Of a DNA stretch of 36,925 bases, positions 28,508 to 36,305 are shown piece after piece. Under the pieces are notes generated by a model. The model saw nothing but the letters and a program-made list of their open reading frames with translations, was not told where the DNA came from and searched no databases. The DNA is from Pseudomonadota bacterium. GTDB lineage: Bacteria > Pseudomonadota > Gammaproteobacteria > Xanthomonadales > Xanthomonadaceae. Numbering within the stretch: position 1 is the stretch's first letter; the number at the start of each line of letters is the position of its first letter. The stretch spans positions 3,092 to 40,016 of the forward strand of contig JAFEFT010000046.1 in the NCBI GenBank assembly GCA_018240435.1, given 5' to 3'. The position numbers and the translations under genes are program-made.

Positions 28508-29146
28508 ATGTCCACTGACCTCGACATCGCGGAGCTCCTCGGGTCGCTGGGCTTCGGCGAGGGCGATCGCGCGAGGGCCCGGGAACACCTGGAGGCGCTG
28601 GGGCTCACCCACGCGAAGAAGCGGCGGATCAGCGCGGCCAAGCGGCCCGTGGTCGAGGCGGCGCTCGGCCAGCGTTTCGCGGTGCTCTGCGGCGCGGAGC
28701 TCTGCACGAGGGCCGCCGCGCGCGGACGTGAGCTCGTCGTGGCCCAGCCGCGCATCCTCTGCGAGCACTGTGGCGGCTCCGACAACCGCAAGGCCTTCCG
28801 GCGGCTGCAGCACCTCGCCGAGGCGCACGGGGTGAGCCGGCTGGTGGTGGTGGGTGGCTCGCCGGCGGCCCGGGAGGAGCTGCGCGCGGGCGCGCCCGAG
28901 GCTTGGTCGCTGCGGCTCGTCGACGGCACCGCGCGCCGGACCGCCCGCGAGGCTCAGGTCGACCTCGTGTGGGCCCACCTGGTGCTCGTCTGGGGGGCGA
29001 GCGAGCTCGACCACAAGGTCTCCAACCTCTACACCGAGGCGCCGCTCCCCCTGCGGCGCAGGGTGGTGCAGCTCGCCCGCGGGGGCGTCGCCGCGCTGCT
29101 TCACGCCGCGTGCGACCACCTCGAGGGCCCTTCCTGGCGCGGATGA
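28508..29146 (+). CDS. Hypothetical protein, DUF2325-like, probably transferred
   Basis: A 212-residue frame with strong third-position G/C bias. The N-terminal part (IAELLGSLGFGEGDRARAREHLEALGL) is helical. A CxxC in ILCEHCGGSDNRKAFRRL (about 77-94) is followed by a Rossmann-like VSRLVVVGGSPAAREEL (about 104-120) and VDLVWAHLVLVWGASELDHKVSNLYTE (about 142-168). The VVGG... and late His/Ser stretch recall DUF2325 proteins; this is a weak resemblance. Its wording (GAGCTC, CTCGTC-type codons) differs from flanking genes and reminds me of myxobacterial DNA, so transfer is suspected. It begins 47 bp after palindrome copy A and ends at the IS21 remnant. Confidence 0.6.
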   Translation: MSTDLDIAELLGSLGFGEGDRARAREHLEALGLTHAKKRRISAAKRPVVEAALGQRFAVLCGAELCTRAAARGRELVVAQPRILCEHCGGSDNRKAFRRLQHLAEAHGVSRLVVVGGSPAAREELRAGAPEAWSLRLVDGTARRTAREAQVDLVWAHLVLVWGASELDHKVSNLYTEAPLPLRRRVVQLARGGVAALLHAACDHLEGPSWRG

Positions 29147-29147
29147 A

Positions 29148-29576
29148 CCGCCCCGCGCGGAGGTTTTCCTCCACGGCGCACCGGCCGGCACGCTCTGTGC
29201 TCCATTGCGCACCCCGTGCGTGCGCGTGGAGCACAGCAGCAACGCCGCGCGCCCGGCGCCGATCGGCAGCCGGGTGCTGGTGCGGGGGTTCGAGCACCGC
29301 ATCGAGATCCGCGACCTGCGCACGCAAGCGCTGCTGCGCACCCATGCCAAGGCCGAGCGCCCCGGAACCGTGGTGCTGCCCGACGCCGAGCGGGTGTTCA
29401 ATCCCTCGCGCGAGACCCGCTGCATCCTGGAGCAGGCCCAGCCATCGGCGCGAACACCCAGCAGCTGTGCGAGCGGCTGTTCGCCGTGGAAGGCCGCATC
29501 GGCCAACGCCAGCTCTGGGGCATCGTCGGACTGGCCAACCGCTATCCGCGCCGGCTCATCGATACGGGCCCCTTTT
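29148..29576 (+). pseudogene. C-terminal remnant of an IS21-type transposase (IstA), frameshifted
   Basis: One frame reads EVFLHGAPAGTLCAPLRTP, then RVLVRGFEHRIEIRDLRT and VVLPDAERVFNPSRETRCIL. Near 29,440-29,450 the continuation IGANTQQLCERLFAVEGR and QLWGIVGLANRYPRRLID lies in another frame. The combined order (beta-barrel part, then a helical ...RLFAVEGRIGQRQLWGIVGLANRYP tail) fits the end of IstA/Mu-type transposases. No start, catalytic DDE core, istB or terminal repeats are seen, so this is debris of an insertion sequence. Identification is by pattern, moderate confidence. Confidence 0.55.
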
Positions 29577-29626
29577 TTTGGACACACACCGGCCCATGGC
29601 CCTACCGGCCGATGTGCGGGCGGCGC

Positions 29627-30307
29627 TCACGGGCTGATAGGCTGTTTCGCGGGATGCGATCGCTGCCTCGCGGACGTCGAATCCAGGCCTTGGCGTAACT
29701 GCTGGTCTGGTCCCGCCACCGCACACGCCGAAACGCCGCGTGCGACAGCGCGTGCGTCGGTTGCGTCCACCAGCTTGGCTTGGGCAACGGTGCCCAGCAG
29801 CAGGCTCATCAGCATCTGCGAAACGTCCTCGGGCTGGGCCGCAGGACTCAGCAAGCCGGCTTCACGCCAACGCAGTGCCTTGGCAGCCAAGCGACCGCGA
29901 AACGCGACGTAAAAGCGCGCCAACAACGCCTTGACCGTGGGGCTGCGCTGGGCCTCGCTCCAGCCGTGGATGCCGATCGACATCAGATCGAAGCCCGAGC
30001 GCCGCGAGTATGCCGTGATGCTTGCGGCAGCTCGTTCGAGGAAAGCCGGCACGCCACCTTCGTCCTGATCCTCAACCAGAGGTTTCAGCAATGCCGACAG
30101 GCCCACCATCGAGGTCTCGATCGCCGCCAGGATGACGTCGTCCTTGTTCCTGAAGTAGCGGTACAGCGCGCTGGCCGCCAAGCCTGACTCGGCAATGATG
30201 TGCTCCATGCGCGTGGCCTGCACGCCCTCGCGCTGAAAGCAGCGCCAGGCGGCATCCAGGATCTGCGCGCGGCGCAGCGCGCGGTGGGCTTCGGTGATCT
30301 TGGGCAT
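29627..30307 (-). CDS. TetR-family transcriptional regulator
   Basis: A 226-residue repressor-type protein. The ATG at 30307 (MPKITEAHRALRRAQILDAA) gives the normal TetR start; the frame extends 21 codons upstream without support. The HTH is AAWRCFQREGVQATRMEHI with recognition helix AASALYRYFRNKDDVILAAI (about residues 20-65). The C-terminal ligand domain (about 75-200) has typical helices, for example FLERAAASITAYSRRSG and VSQMLMSLLLGTVAQAKLV. The last 25 residues are Ser/Arg/Gln-rich and may be a spurious extension. It diverges from a metallo-hydrolase gene, and two identical-type palindromes lie between the two, so it most likely controls both. Confidence 0.92.
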   Translation of the reverse strand: MPKITEAHRALRRAQILDAAWRCFQREGVQATRMEHIIAESGLAASALYRYFRNKDDVILAAIETSMVGLSALLKPLVEDQDEGGVPAFLERAAASITAYSRRSGFDLMSIGIHGWSEAQRSPTVKALLARFYVAFRGRLAAKALRWREAGLLSPAAQPEDVSQMLMSLLLGTVAQAKLVDATDARAVARGVSACAVAGPDQQLRQGLDSTSARQRSHPAKQPISP

Positions 30308-30326
30308 GGGCTCAGTGTGCCATGAA

Positions 30327-30389
30327 AAGGAACAATCATTCCTTGACAATCTGAAGACGCAGGGCTCCAATAAGGATCATTCATTCCTT
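30327..30389. promoter_or_regulatory. Promoter with two TetR-type operators
   Basis: Two 18-bp sites with the same plan, AAGGAACAATCATTCCTT (30327-30344) and AAGGATCATTCATTCCTT (30372-30389), start 45 bp apart. Between them lies a good sigma-70 promoter for the hydrolase: TTGACA (30343-30348), 17 bp, TCCAAT (30366-30371). Site 1 touches the -35 and site 2 starts right after the -10, so a repressor bound to either would block transcription. Confidence 0.75.
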
Positions 30390-30407
30390 TTTATTGGAGA
30401 CGCTGTC

Positions 30408-31301
30408 ATGGCGAGTGCCGCACTGCGGGTTCATCACCTGAACTGCGCCTGCATTCAGCGCTTGCGCATCCACGGCCACACGCTGGCCTGCCACTGCCTG
30501 TTGGTCGAGACGCCGGCGAGCGGTCTGGTGCTCGTCGACACGGGCCTGGGCACGCAGGACTACGCCAACCTCACCTCGCGCCTGACCAGGTCCTTCGTCT
30601 ACGGCTACGCCCGGCCCAAGCGCGACCCGGCGCTGGCCGCGATAGAGCAGATTCGCGCGCTGGGGCTCGATCCGCGCGACGTGCGCCACATCGTGATGAC
30701 GCACATGGACCTGGACCATGTGGGTGGGCTGGCCGATTTTCCCTGGGCCAAGGTGCACCTGCACGCGGCCGAATGGCGCCAGTGCAGCGAGCGACGCACG
30801 CTCAAGGACCGCCACCGCTACCTGCCGGCGATGTGGGCGCACGGCATCGACGCACAGACCTACACATGCGAGGGCGAGCCCTGGTTCGGCTTCGAGGCGG
30901 TGCGCGCGCTGCAGGGCCTGCCGCCGGAGCTGCTGATGGTGCCGCTCTTCGGCCACACGCTGGGGCATTGCGGCGTGGCGCTGCAGACGCAGCAGGGCTG
31001 GCTGCTGCACGCTGGCGATGCGTACTTCGACCCGCGTGAGGTCAAGCAGCCGCGCCGCGAGTGCGCCGCAATGGTCGGGCTGTTCCAGGCCGTGGTGCAG
31101 ACCGACCGGCGGCTGCGCCTGCACAACCAGACGCGGCTGCGCACGCTGCTGGCGGGCCACCCGGAGATCGAGGCATTCTGCGCGCACAACCCGTTCGAGT
31201 GGGAGGCGTTGGCGCGGGGCCGCTCGGCACGGCTGGAGGACGGCGGTGCGCCGGTCCGGTCGGCCGATGCCGCAGTCGCCCGGACGACGGCGTTTGCCTG
31301 A
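30408..31301 (+). CDS. Metallo-beta-lactamase-fold hydrolase, quorum-lactonase-like
   Basis: A 297-residue soluble MBL-fold enzyme. After a strand-rich start (LLVETPASGLVLVDTGLG, about 32-49) comes the metal site THMDLDHVGGL (about 102-112). It reads HxDxDH, with Asp in place of the second His of HxHxDH. Further ligands are the His of LFGHTLGH, Asp in LLHAGDAYFD and a late His in AFCAHNPFEWEAL. The layout resembles AHL lactonases and their relatives, but the substrate is unknown. GGAG eight bases upstream supports the ATG. Controlled, by inference, by the divergent TetR gene. Confidence 0.9.
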   Translation: MASAALRVHHLNCACIQRLRIHGHTLACHCLLVETPASGLVLVDTGLGTQDYANLTSRLTRSFVYGYARPKRDPALAAIEQIRALGLDPRDVRHIVMTHMDLDHVGGLADFPWAKVHLHAAEWRQCSERRTLKDRHRYLPAMWAHGIDAQTYTCEGEPWFGFEAVRALQGLPPELLMVPLFGHTLGHCGVALQTQQGWLLHAGDAYFDPREVKQPRRECAAMVGLFQAVVQTDRRLRLHNQTRLRTLLAGHPEIEAFCAHNPFEWEALARGRSARLEDGGAPVRSADAAVARTTAFA

Positions 31302-31471
31302 TGCTGCGGGGTGCGCGCCTTACCGGCGCAGGCTGTCGCGCTCGCGCTTTTTTTCGCCGGCACTGATCGTCACCGGACACAGCCCCGGCGTGGCCGGGGT
31401 CCATGTTCAGGCCGGACGGCAGGGCAGTTCAGGGCGGGTCAGGACGAAAAGCGGATGTCCCGACCGACCCA

Positions 31472-31668
31472 ATGGCTCCGAGCGCATCGCCGTACATGGT
31501 CAACTTCCGCGTCGCCGACCTCGATGCGCTGCTCGCCGCGCTGCGTGAAGAACGCTGCCACGTGCTGGACCAGACCGCGAGACCTCGGAGCAGGGCCGCT
31601 TCGGCTGGGTCATCGACCCGGACAGCAACAAGGTCGAACTGTGGCAACCTCCACCTCGGGACAGGCGC
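31472..31668 (+). pseudogene. Remnant of a glyoxalase/VOC-family gene, frameshifted
   Basis: One frame reads YMVNFRVADLDALLAALREE then RCHVLDQT; the continuation SEQGRFGWVIDPDSNKVELW followed by QPPP is in another frame from about 31,585. Together they form the second half of a small VOC protein (the last strands with ...GWVIDPDSNKVELWQPP). The first half and a stop in the right frame are missing. The second frame runs on, without a stop, into the lipoprotein gene's frame. Confidence 0.7.
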
Positions 31669-31689
31669 CTACCGGCGAAGGAGACGGCA

Positions 31690-32061
31690 ATGACACCACG
31701 GATCATGTTCGCAGCCTGCATTTCGCTTGGCCTGGTCGCTTGCTCGGGCAAACCCGACAGCAGTGCGTCCTCCTCCGGGACGATGGCGGCGGAGTCGTCC
31801 AGCGAAAAGGCATCGCCGCCGAATCGCTGCATGCAGGCCGCACAGCAGGCGCTGACCCATGCCCATGCCGCGCTGGGTTCGCCCTCCGGCACCGATGCCA
31901 CCTCGCTCGAACGCATCGTGCGAGGCGCCCGCGACGAAATGCGCAACGCGGTGTCGGGCGATCCCGATGCGGTCGTTTCCACCAGCGTGCTGGGCGACAG
32001 GATCAAGATCTGGGTGAACTGCGACGGCGAGGAACAGACCCGCGACTGGCACCCGGGCTGA
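31690..32061 (+). CDS. Small lipoprotein of unknown function
   Basis: A 123-residue precursor. Signal peptide MTPRIMFAACISLGLVAC with the lipobox GLVAC (Cys at residue 18), then a Ser-rich linker (SGKPDSSASSSG) to about residue 40. A short domain follows: CMQAAQQALTHAHAALG helix, then RIVRGARDEMRNAVSGD and a strand-rich VVSTSVLGDRIKIWVNCDGEE. Two further Cys (about 47 and 113) could form a disulfide. AAGGAG nine bases before the ATG is a good ribosome site. No family is recognised; the lipid anchor puts it in the envelope. Confidence 0.85.
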   Translation: MTPRIMFAACISLGLVACSGKPDSSASSSGTMAAESSSEKASPPNRCMQAAQQALTHAHAALGSPSGTDATSLERIVRGARDEMRNAVSGDPDAVVSTSVLGDRIKIWVNCDGEEQTRDWHPG

Positions 32062-32436
32062 TCCCGGTTCAGCGACCTTTGCGGGCGAAGCACGCGCCTC
32101 GGATTGCCAGCGGGAATACAGGAAATTCAAACGCCCCTTTCGGTCAGCCTGCCGGGCAGGTCACCGTCACGCAAGTGCCGTATTGGGCACGGATCATGCG
32201 TCTGTGGCGGGGCATTTCGGCTCGCGGGGCCACGCGGTGGCGTTGTCAGCAGCCGCTGTTCGCCGATTCACGGCGGCGGGCCGGGCGCCCGCTTGCCGGA
32301 TCCGACTACCGCATCGAATCGGGCTGCGAATTCGGCCGGCTGCGTGGCGGCCAAGTGTGACGCCGCCGCGGGCGGTGCGCACGCTGCAGGCCGATCATGC
32401 GCTTGCTCCAGCGCGCCATGCTTCTCGAAGCGTGTG
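32062..32436. other. 375 bp without a clear gene
   Basis: Several short open frames exist on both strands, but none has a start site or a recognisable protein. The minus-strand frame listed at 32268-33221 extends into it, but its downstream part here looks unrelated to the rest of that frame. Confidence 0.4.
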
Positions 32437-33221
32437 AAAAGGGACCCAATGGAAAGATTCGATTTGAACAGGAGTCGACTCGGCCCCTTTTCGGTCGGTG
32501 CCCGGGCCGGAGTGCAGGAAGATCGGCATTGATGGCCGCCGCGTGTCGCAGGTCCAGCTTCCCGAGAGCGCTTCGAACCCGAGCCAGGGATGATCAAACA
32601 GAGCACGATGCACTGTCGGACGAGAGCATCGTCACGCGTGATCGTTACATTCGAAAACCCTGCGAGGCGCAGGGCCTCGCGCATCCGATCGAACACGGCG
32701 GCGTCGGAAGCAGAGATGGAGCCTACGTGACCATCCGGCGAATCGGATTCTACTTCGAGCCCTGGAATCGTCAGCGCGGGGCGGGCGCGTTTCCCGAGAC
32801 CCTCGAGAACGTCAACAGCGACGTCCCGTGGGTCCGGAACCCATCTCGCGATCCAGTACGCCGCGTCTCCCATCAAGAGAGTCGCCCCATAGATCTGATC
32901 GTAATGGAACTCTGTGCCGGGTTTTGGGAGTACGCCGTCGTTCAAATCGGCGAGCCACTCACCGAAGTCCTGGGTCGCCTGCTTCCAGGTTAGGCCCGCG
33001 AGGCTTGCGTACTCTCCCCAAGTCCCGCAACGTGCGGCCAGCAGTACACGCTGCGCGGCCCGGACGTCCACAAGCGTGAGAATCGAATCATCCCCGCCGA
33101 CTTCCTCTGGCAGCAGCCCGTACGCGAGCACGATGTCGGCATGGGCGTCGCGGTTGCTTTTGATGGAACGGTGCGGTGACTTGGTAGCCAGATTGCTTTT
33201 GAGCGAGCGGCGGCGTGGCAT
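32268..33221 (-). CDS. Hypothetical protein, 3' part probably disrupted
   Basis: Open from the ATG at 33221 (MPRRRSLKSNLATKSPHRSI). The stretch from about residue 25 to 205 looks like a real folded protein: ADIVLAYGLLPEEVGGDDSI, ARCGTWGEYASLAGLTW, GTEFHYDQIYGATLLMGDAA and ALRLAGFSNVTITRDDALVR. No known domain is recognised. Beyond about 32,600 the frame crosses palindrome relative B (32437-32492) and becomes Ser/Arg/Ala-rich; a protein-like stretch (LFDHPWLGFEALSGSW) appears in another frame, so the true end is probably lost to insertion or frameshift. There is no good ribosome site. Confidence 0.45.
   Translation of the reverse strand: MPRRRSLKSNLATKSPHRSIKSNRDAHADIVLAYGLLPEEVGGDDSILTLVDVRAAQRVLLAARCGTWGEYASLAGLTWKQATQDFGEWLADLNDGVLPKPGTEFHYDQIYGATLLMGDAAYWIARWVPDPRDVAVDVLEGLGKRARPALTIPGLEVESDSPDGHVGSISASDAAVFDRMREALRLAGFSNVTITRDDALVRQCIVLCLIIPGSGSKRSREAGPATRGGHQCRSSCTPARAPTEKGPSRLLFKSNLSIGSLFTRFEKHGALEQAHDRPAACAPPAAASHLAATQPAEFAARFDAVVGSGKRAPGPPP
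32437..32492. repeat. Diverged palindrome relative, copy B
   Basis: AAAAGGGACCCAATGG at one end and CGGCCCCTTTTC at the other enclose AGATTCGATTTGAACAGG. The ends (AAAAGGG.CC / GG.CCCTTTT) and length match the CCAGAGTGAAT palindromes at 28406, 35232 and 36306, but the inner part differs. Confidence 0.45.
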
Positions 33222-33333
33222 GGCAGCGCCATTGGACCCTCGAGGAACTCTCGTTGTCAAGCCGAATTCGCGACACTGCTGTCGCCCCGAATGGCCGGAG
33301 CAGGCAGCCGCGTGAATGTCTCCGGGAAGTGCA

Positions 33334-33486
33334 TCACAGGATGAGTTCCGATGGTCGTCTTCTCGGCTCCTCGCCAGCGAAGCGCTGAACCGCAAATGCC
33401 CCGTTGAGCCCATCGAAATCGAGCAGCGGCAGGACGGCCTTCAAGGCCGGTTCGGTGTGTTCGGCGCGGGGCTCGGATTCGTTCAT
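33334..33486 (-). pseudogene. First codons of an HsdR-like (type I restriction) gene fused to other sequence
   Basis: A 50-codon frame starting MNESEPRAEHTEPALKA. This closely matches the start of many HsdR/DEAD-type type I restriction subunits (MNESETRAE.IDPALKAAGW, from memory). After residue 17 the homology stops, and the frame continues VLPLLDFDGLNGAFAVQRF to a stop. The protein should be about 1,000 residues, so only a stub remains. The rest of the 394-bp space between the hypothetical gene and the AAA gene holds only this stub and the AT-rich promoter. Confidence 0.5.
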
Positions 33487-33539
33487 GTTGACCCAGAAGG
33501 CGCAGGCGCATGCCGAGGCTCATCCCCACACCCGGATTG

Positions 33540-33615
33540 CATTCGGAGCAAAATTATGCTCGATTATTAAACAATTCATATTTTATGAACTATGCAATAA
33601 ATAAAGATAATTCCG
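33540..33615 (+). promoter_or_regulatory. AT-rich leader with palindrome before the AAA ATPase gene
   Basis: About 70 bp with far lower GC than anywhere else in the window. It contains the perfect inverted repeat TTCATA-TTT-TATGAA (33575-33589) and several TATAAT-like hexamers (TATGCAAT, AATAAAT). The palindrome is a likely operator and the stretch a likely promoter; the regulator is not encoded next to it. Confidence 0.55.
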
Positions 33616-34782
33616 ATGCGCCACTTCCCCCGCCGCACTCTAGCCCAACAGATAGCCCGCGCATTGCAGGGCAACCAAATCTTCAGTGATGCCCACAACG
33701 GACTATTCCTGGCGGCTCCCCGTCGCACCGGGAAATCCACCTTCCTGCAGGAAGACCTGGAGCCTGAACTGGAGCGGTTGGGCATGGTGATCGTGTATGT
33801 GGACTTGTGGGCCGATCAGCGCCGCGACCCGGGTGACCTGATCGCGGATGCGATAGGTCGCGAGTTGGCCAAGCATCTCGGACCGATTGCCAAGGCTGCC
33901 AAGGCGGCCGGACTGCAGGGCGTCAATGTTGCGAGCGCGCTGCAAATCGATACCAGCAGGATCGGGCGCATGGACGGGATCACGTTGACGGACGCGGTGC
34001 GCGTCCTCCACGAAACCGCCAAAGCGCCCGTCGTGCTGATCATTGACGAAGCCCAGCATGCGCTCACCAGCGAAGCCGGCGAGACGGTCATGGCCGCACT
34101 CAAGTCGGCACGTGATCAGCTCAATGCACCGGGCAAGGTGAACCTGATGCTGGTCATGTCGGGGTCCGACCGCGACAAGCTGCTGCGCTTGGTCAATTCC
34201 AACAGCGCACCGTTCTATGGTTCGCAGATCCAGAAGATGCCGGAGCTGGATCGGGCCTTCATCGACTTCGTGTCCGATCTGGTCGAACGCCAGCGCCCGG
34301 ATTTGCGCCCGGTGGATCGCGCCATGCTCGATGAGGCCTTCGCGGGTTTCGGTCGTCGCCCGCAATTCTTCATGACCGCACTCGGCGAGGCGTTGAGCCC
34401 TCTGTCCTCGCAGGAAGGTCGTTTCGAGGCCGCCGTCATTGCCGCAGCCGAGCAGCGCCAACGCGACGATGAAGCCCAGATGGAGTCGGAATTCCTGGCC
34501 TTGAAGCCGCTGGAACGCGCCGTGCTGTGGCGCCTGCTCGCACAGGGGGATCGCTTCCGACCCTACGATGCGGAGGCATTGCGCTTCTATTCGGAAAAGA
34601 CCGGCGTCAGGGTCACCACGGCAAAGGCACAGACCGCGCTGGAAAGCCTGCGCCAGCACAATCCGTCCATGGTGTGGAAATCGGCGCGCAGCGCGTACGC
34701 GGTGGAGGATGCCGCCATGCATCGCTGGTACGAGAAACGCATGGCCGCCGGCGCCTGGCCGCCGACGGACAGCACCGAGTAA
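33616..34782 (+). CDS. Orphan AAA+/STAND-like ATPase with C-terminal winged helix
   Basis: A 388-residue ATPase. It begins MRHFPRRTLAQQIARALQG, then Walker A in GLFLAAPRRTGKSTFL (A34-S41) and Walker B in VVLIIDEAQHAL (139-150). A sensor-like LMLVMSGSDRDKLLRLV (about 177-193) follows. The C-terminal 90 residues (LERAVLWRLLAQGDRF...GVRVTTAKAQTALESLRQHN...MHRWYEKRM) look like a winged-helix DNA-binding domain, as in archaeal-type ATPases. No transmembrane segment is seen. It stands alone among gene debris with its own AT-rich promoter. Possible roles are defence, replication/transposition helper (TniB/ExeA-like) or stress response; none is proven. Confidence 0.85.
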   Translation: MRHFPRRTLAQQIARALQGNQIFSDAHNGLFLAAPRRTGKSTFLQEDLEPELERLGMVIVYVDLWADQRRDPGDLIADAIGRELAKHLGPIAKAAKAAGLQGVNVASALQIDTSRIGRMDGITLTDAVRVLHETAKAPVVLIIDEAQHALTSEAGETVMAALKSARDQLNAPGKVNLMLVMSGSDRDKLLRLVNSNSAPFYGSQIQKMPELDRAFIDFVSDLVERQRPDLRPVDRAMLDEAFAGFGRRPQFFMTALGEALSPLSSQEGRFEAAVIAAAEQRQRDDEAQMESEFLALKPLERAVLWRLLAQGDRFRPYDAEALRFYSEKTGVRVTTAKAQTALESLRQHNPSMVWKSARSAYAVEDAAMHRWYEKRMAAGAWPPTDSTE

Positions 34783-35231
34783 CGCTGCAACTTCCCGGGA
34801 AACGCCTGCTGCAGGAGGGGTTGCTTGAGTTCGTCGAGGCGGCGAGTTTGCGGGTGTCGAGGGATTCCGAAACTGGGGTCACCATTTCGCCGCCGAAGTC
34901 AATAAAGGCGAAAAATGATCTCCCGCGATCCGGGCCGAAGAATTGGAGTTCTCGTGTCGAGACAGGCCGACGCCGTTGCTGTTCACGGCTCGGCGCGGCG
35001 AATTGCTTCCTGCCGCGCCAGTAACCCTTCTGGATCAAGGCGCCTGAGGCACCCCTGGCTTTCGCCCCAAACACCGATCGGTATCGTCGTTGCGTCCATG
35101 TGGCCGATGACCGCTGCACAGATGTCGTGGATCGCGCAGGTGCGCGCCCAACCTTGGGCGGCTCGCTCGACGGGCGGCCCTGCCGTTGCAACACGAGTTC
35201 CGGCGGTGCGCGGCCATTCAGATCTGCGCGG
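34783..35231. other. 450 bp without a recognisable gene
   Basis: No convincing start or family on either strand. Long frames run through on both strands but are rich in Arg, Ser and Pro, as expected for out-of-frame GC-rich DNA. It ends at palindrome copy C. Confidence 0.5.
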
Positions 35232-35284
35232 AAAGGGGCCAGAGTGAATACCCGATTGAAACGGTAATTTTGGTGGCCCCTTAT
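35232..35284. repeat. CCAGAGTGAAT palindrome, copy C
   Basis: AAAGGGGCCAGAGTGAAT, then ACCCGATTGAAACGGTAATTT and the closing arm GGTGGCCCCTTATT. It differs from copy D (36306-36362) at a handful of positions and from copy A mainly in the right arm. It is 90 bp from the end of the frameshifted membrane gene. Confidence 0.8.
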
Positions 35285-35373
35285 TGGCGATGTCCCGATC
35301 CCCAAATGTTCACGACGGCCAGCATGGCCGAATCTTCCCGTCCGCGAATGGCAGGTATCCCGGTGTGTTGACG

Positions 35374-36229
35374 TCAATATTGGCGCCAGTCGGCGCGCTT
35401 GTGTTGGCGACGCACCGCCACGACGAGGCCGATGACGACGGTCAGGCTCCACAGCACGGCGACGATCAGCAGCGCGGTCAGCAGCCGTGCGCGCGCTGCC
35501 GCTGCTTCGCCTTCCGGATCGGCGCTCCAGCGCAGGGCGACCGCTCCGGAAGAAACGCTCAGGCCGCCCTGCGCGCTGAACTGCCCGAGCGCGATGTCCC
35601 GCTCGTGCGCATTGACCCCATTGGCGAGGATGCCCGCGTTCCACGGCTGCCGCCATTCCGCCGTGCGGTGCCCCAGTGTCGGCGAGCCGATGAAGGCGAA
35701 GGCCGCGACCGGTTGCTCAGGTGTCCAGTCCCGATCGACGATTGGCGCGAAGGTTGCGTAATAAGCAAGGTGTGGCTTCTCCTTGGAGACGGACGGAACT
35801 GGTGGCATAAACCGGGACGCGGATGGCGCGCTCGGTCAGCACCGTGGCATCGCGGAAGTGGAGGAACGCGGCGCCGGTTTCCGGCGCGTGCGCGGCCACG
35901 ACATCCCGCGCGCTTTCGCCGAACAGCACCACGTCGTCCGGACCCGCTAACGAGGCGCCGAAGACGATCACGACACCGCAGAACGCGACCGCGAAGATCA
36001 CGCCCCAATCGTTCTCGCCTTCCTCGCCGCGCGCGAAGATCATGCCGACCGGAATGAGCGACAGCGCGCACAGACAGGCGCAGACCATGGCCGCGAGGGG
36101 ATATCCGGCCTGGAACAGCAGCGCCACGACCGTCATCGTGACGAGAGTCACCGCGACCCCGATCAGCCAGAGCAGGGCGAAACGGCGCAGGCGTCCGTGC
36201 GGTTTGGGTCTTGTCGGGTGAGCCGCCAT
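35374..36229 (-). pseudogene. Membrane protein gene broken by a 4-bp duplication
   Basis: From the ATG at 36229 the first frame gives MAAHPTRPKPHGRLRRFALL, two or three membrane segments (LLWLIGVAVTLVTMTVVALL; YPLAAMVCACLCALSLIPVG; WGVIFAVAFCGVVIVFGASL) and a periplasmic part to VLTERAIRVPVYATSSV. It then leaves frame. The continuation SKEKPHLAYYATFAPIVDRD and a last membrane segment (LLTALLIVAVLWSLTVVIGL) are in another frame ending at 35374. The break is at tandem ACGGACGG (35789-35796); removing one four-base copy joins the frames exactly. No family is recognised. The joined protein would have about 280 residues. Confidence 0.7.
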
Positions 36230-36305
36230 CGCAATCAGTAACGGATTTGTGGTGGTTTCACGATGGTAGCAGCGCAGCTGTCCGCTGACGGAACTGCCCG
36301 GCCTG

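Noticed and set aside
33575-33589. The TTCATA/TATGAA palindrome as a terminator
   Set aside because: It is a short AT stem just before a gene start without a T tract; an operator is more plausible.
34783-35231. Possible transposase relics in the gap after the AAA gene
   Set aside because: Some stretches looked familiar (basic, Trp/Arg-rich on the minus strand), but I could not tie them to any family or find terminal repeats.
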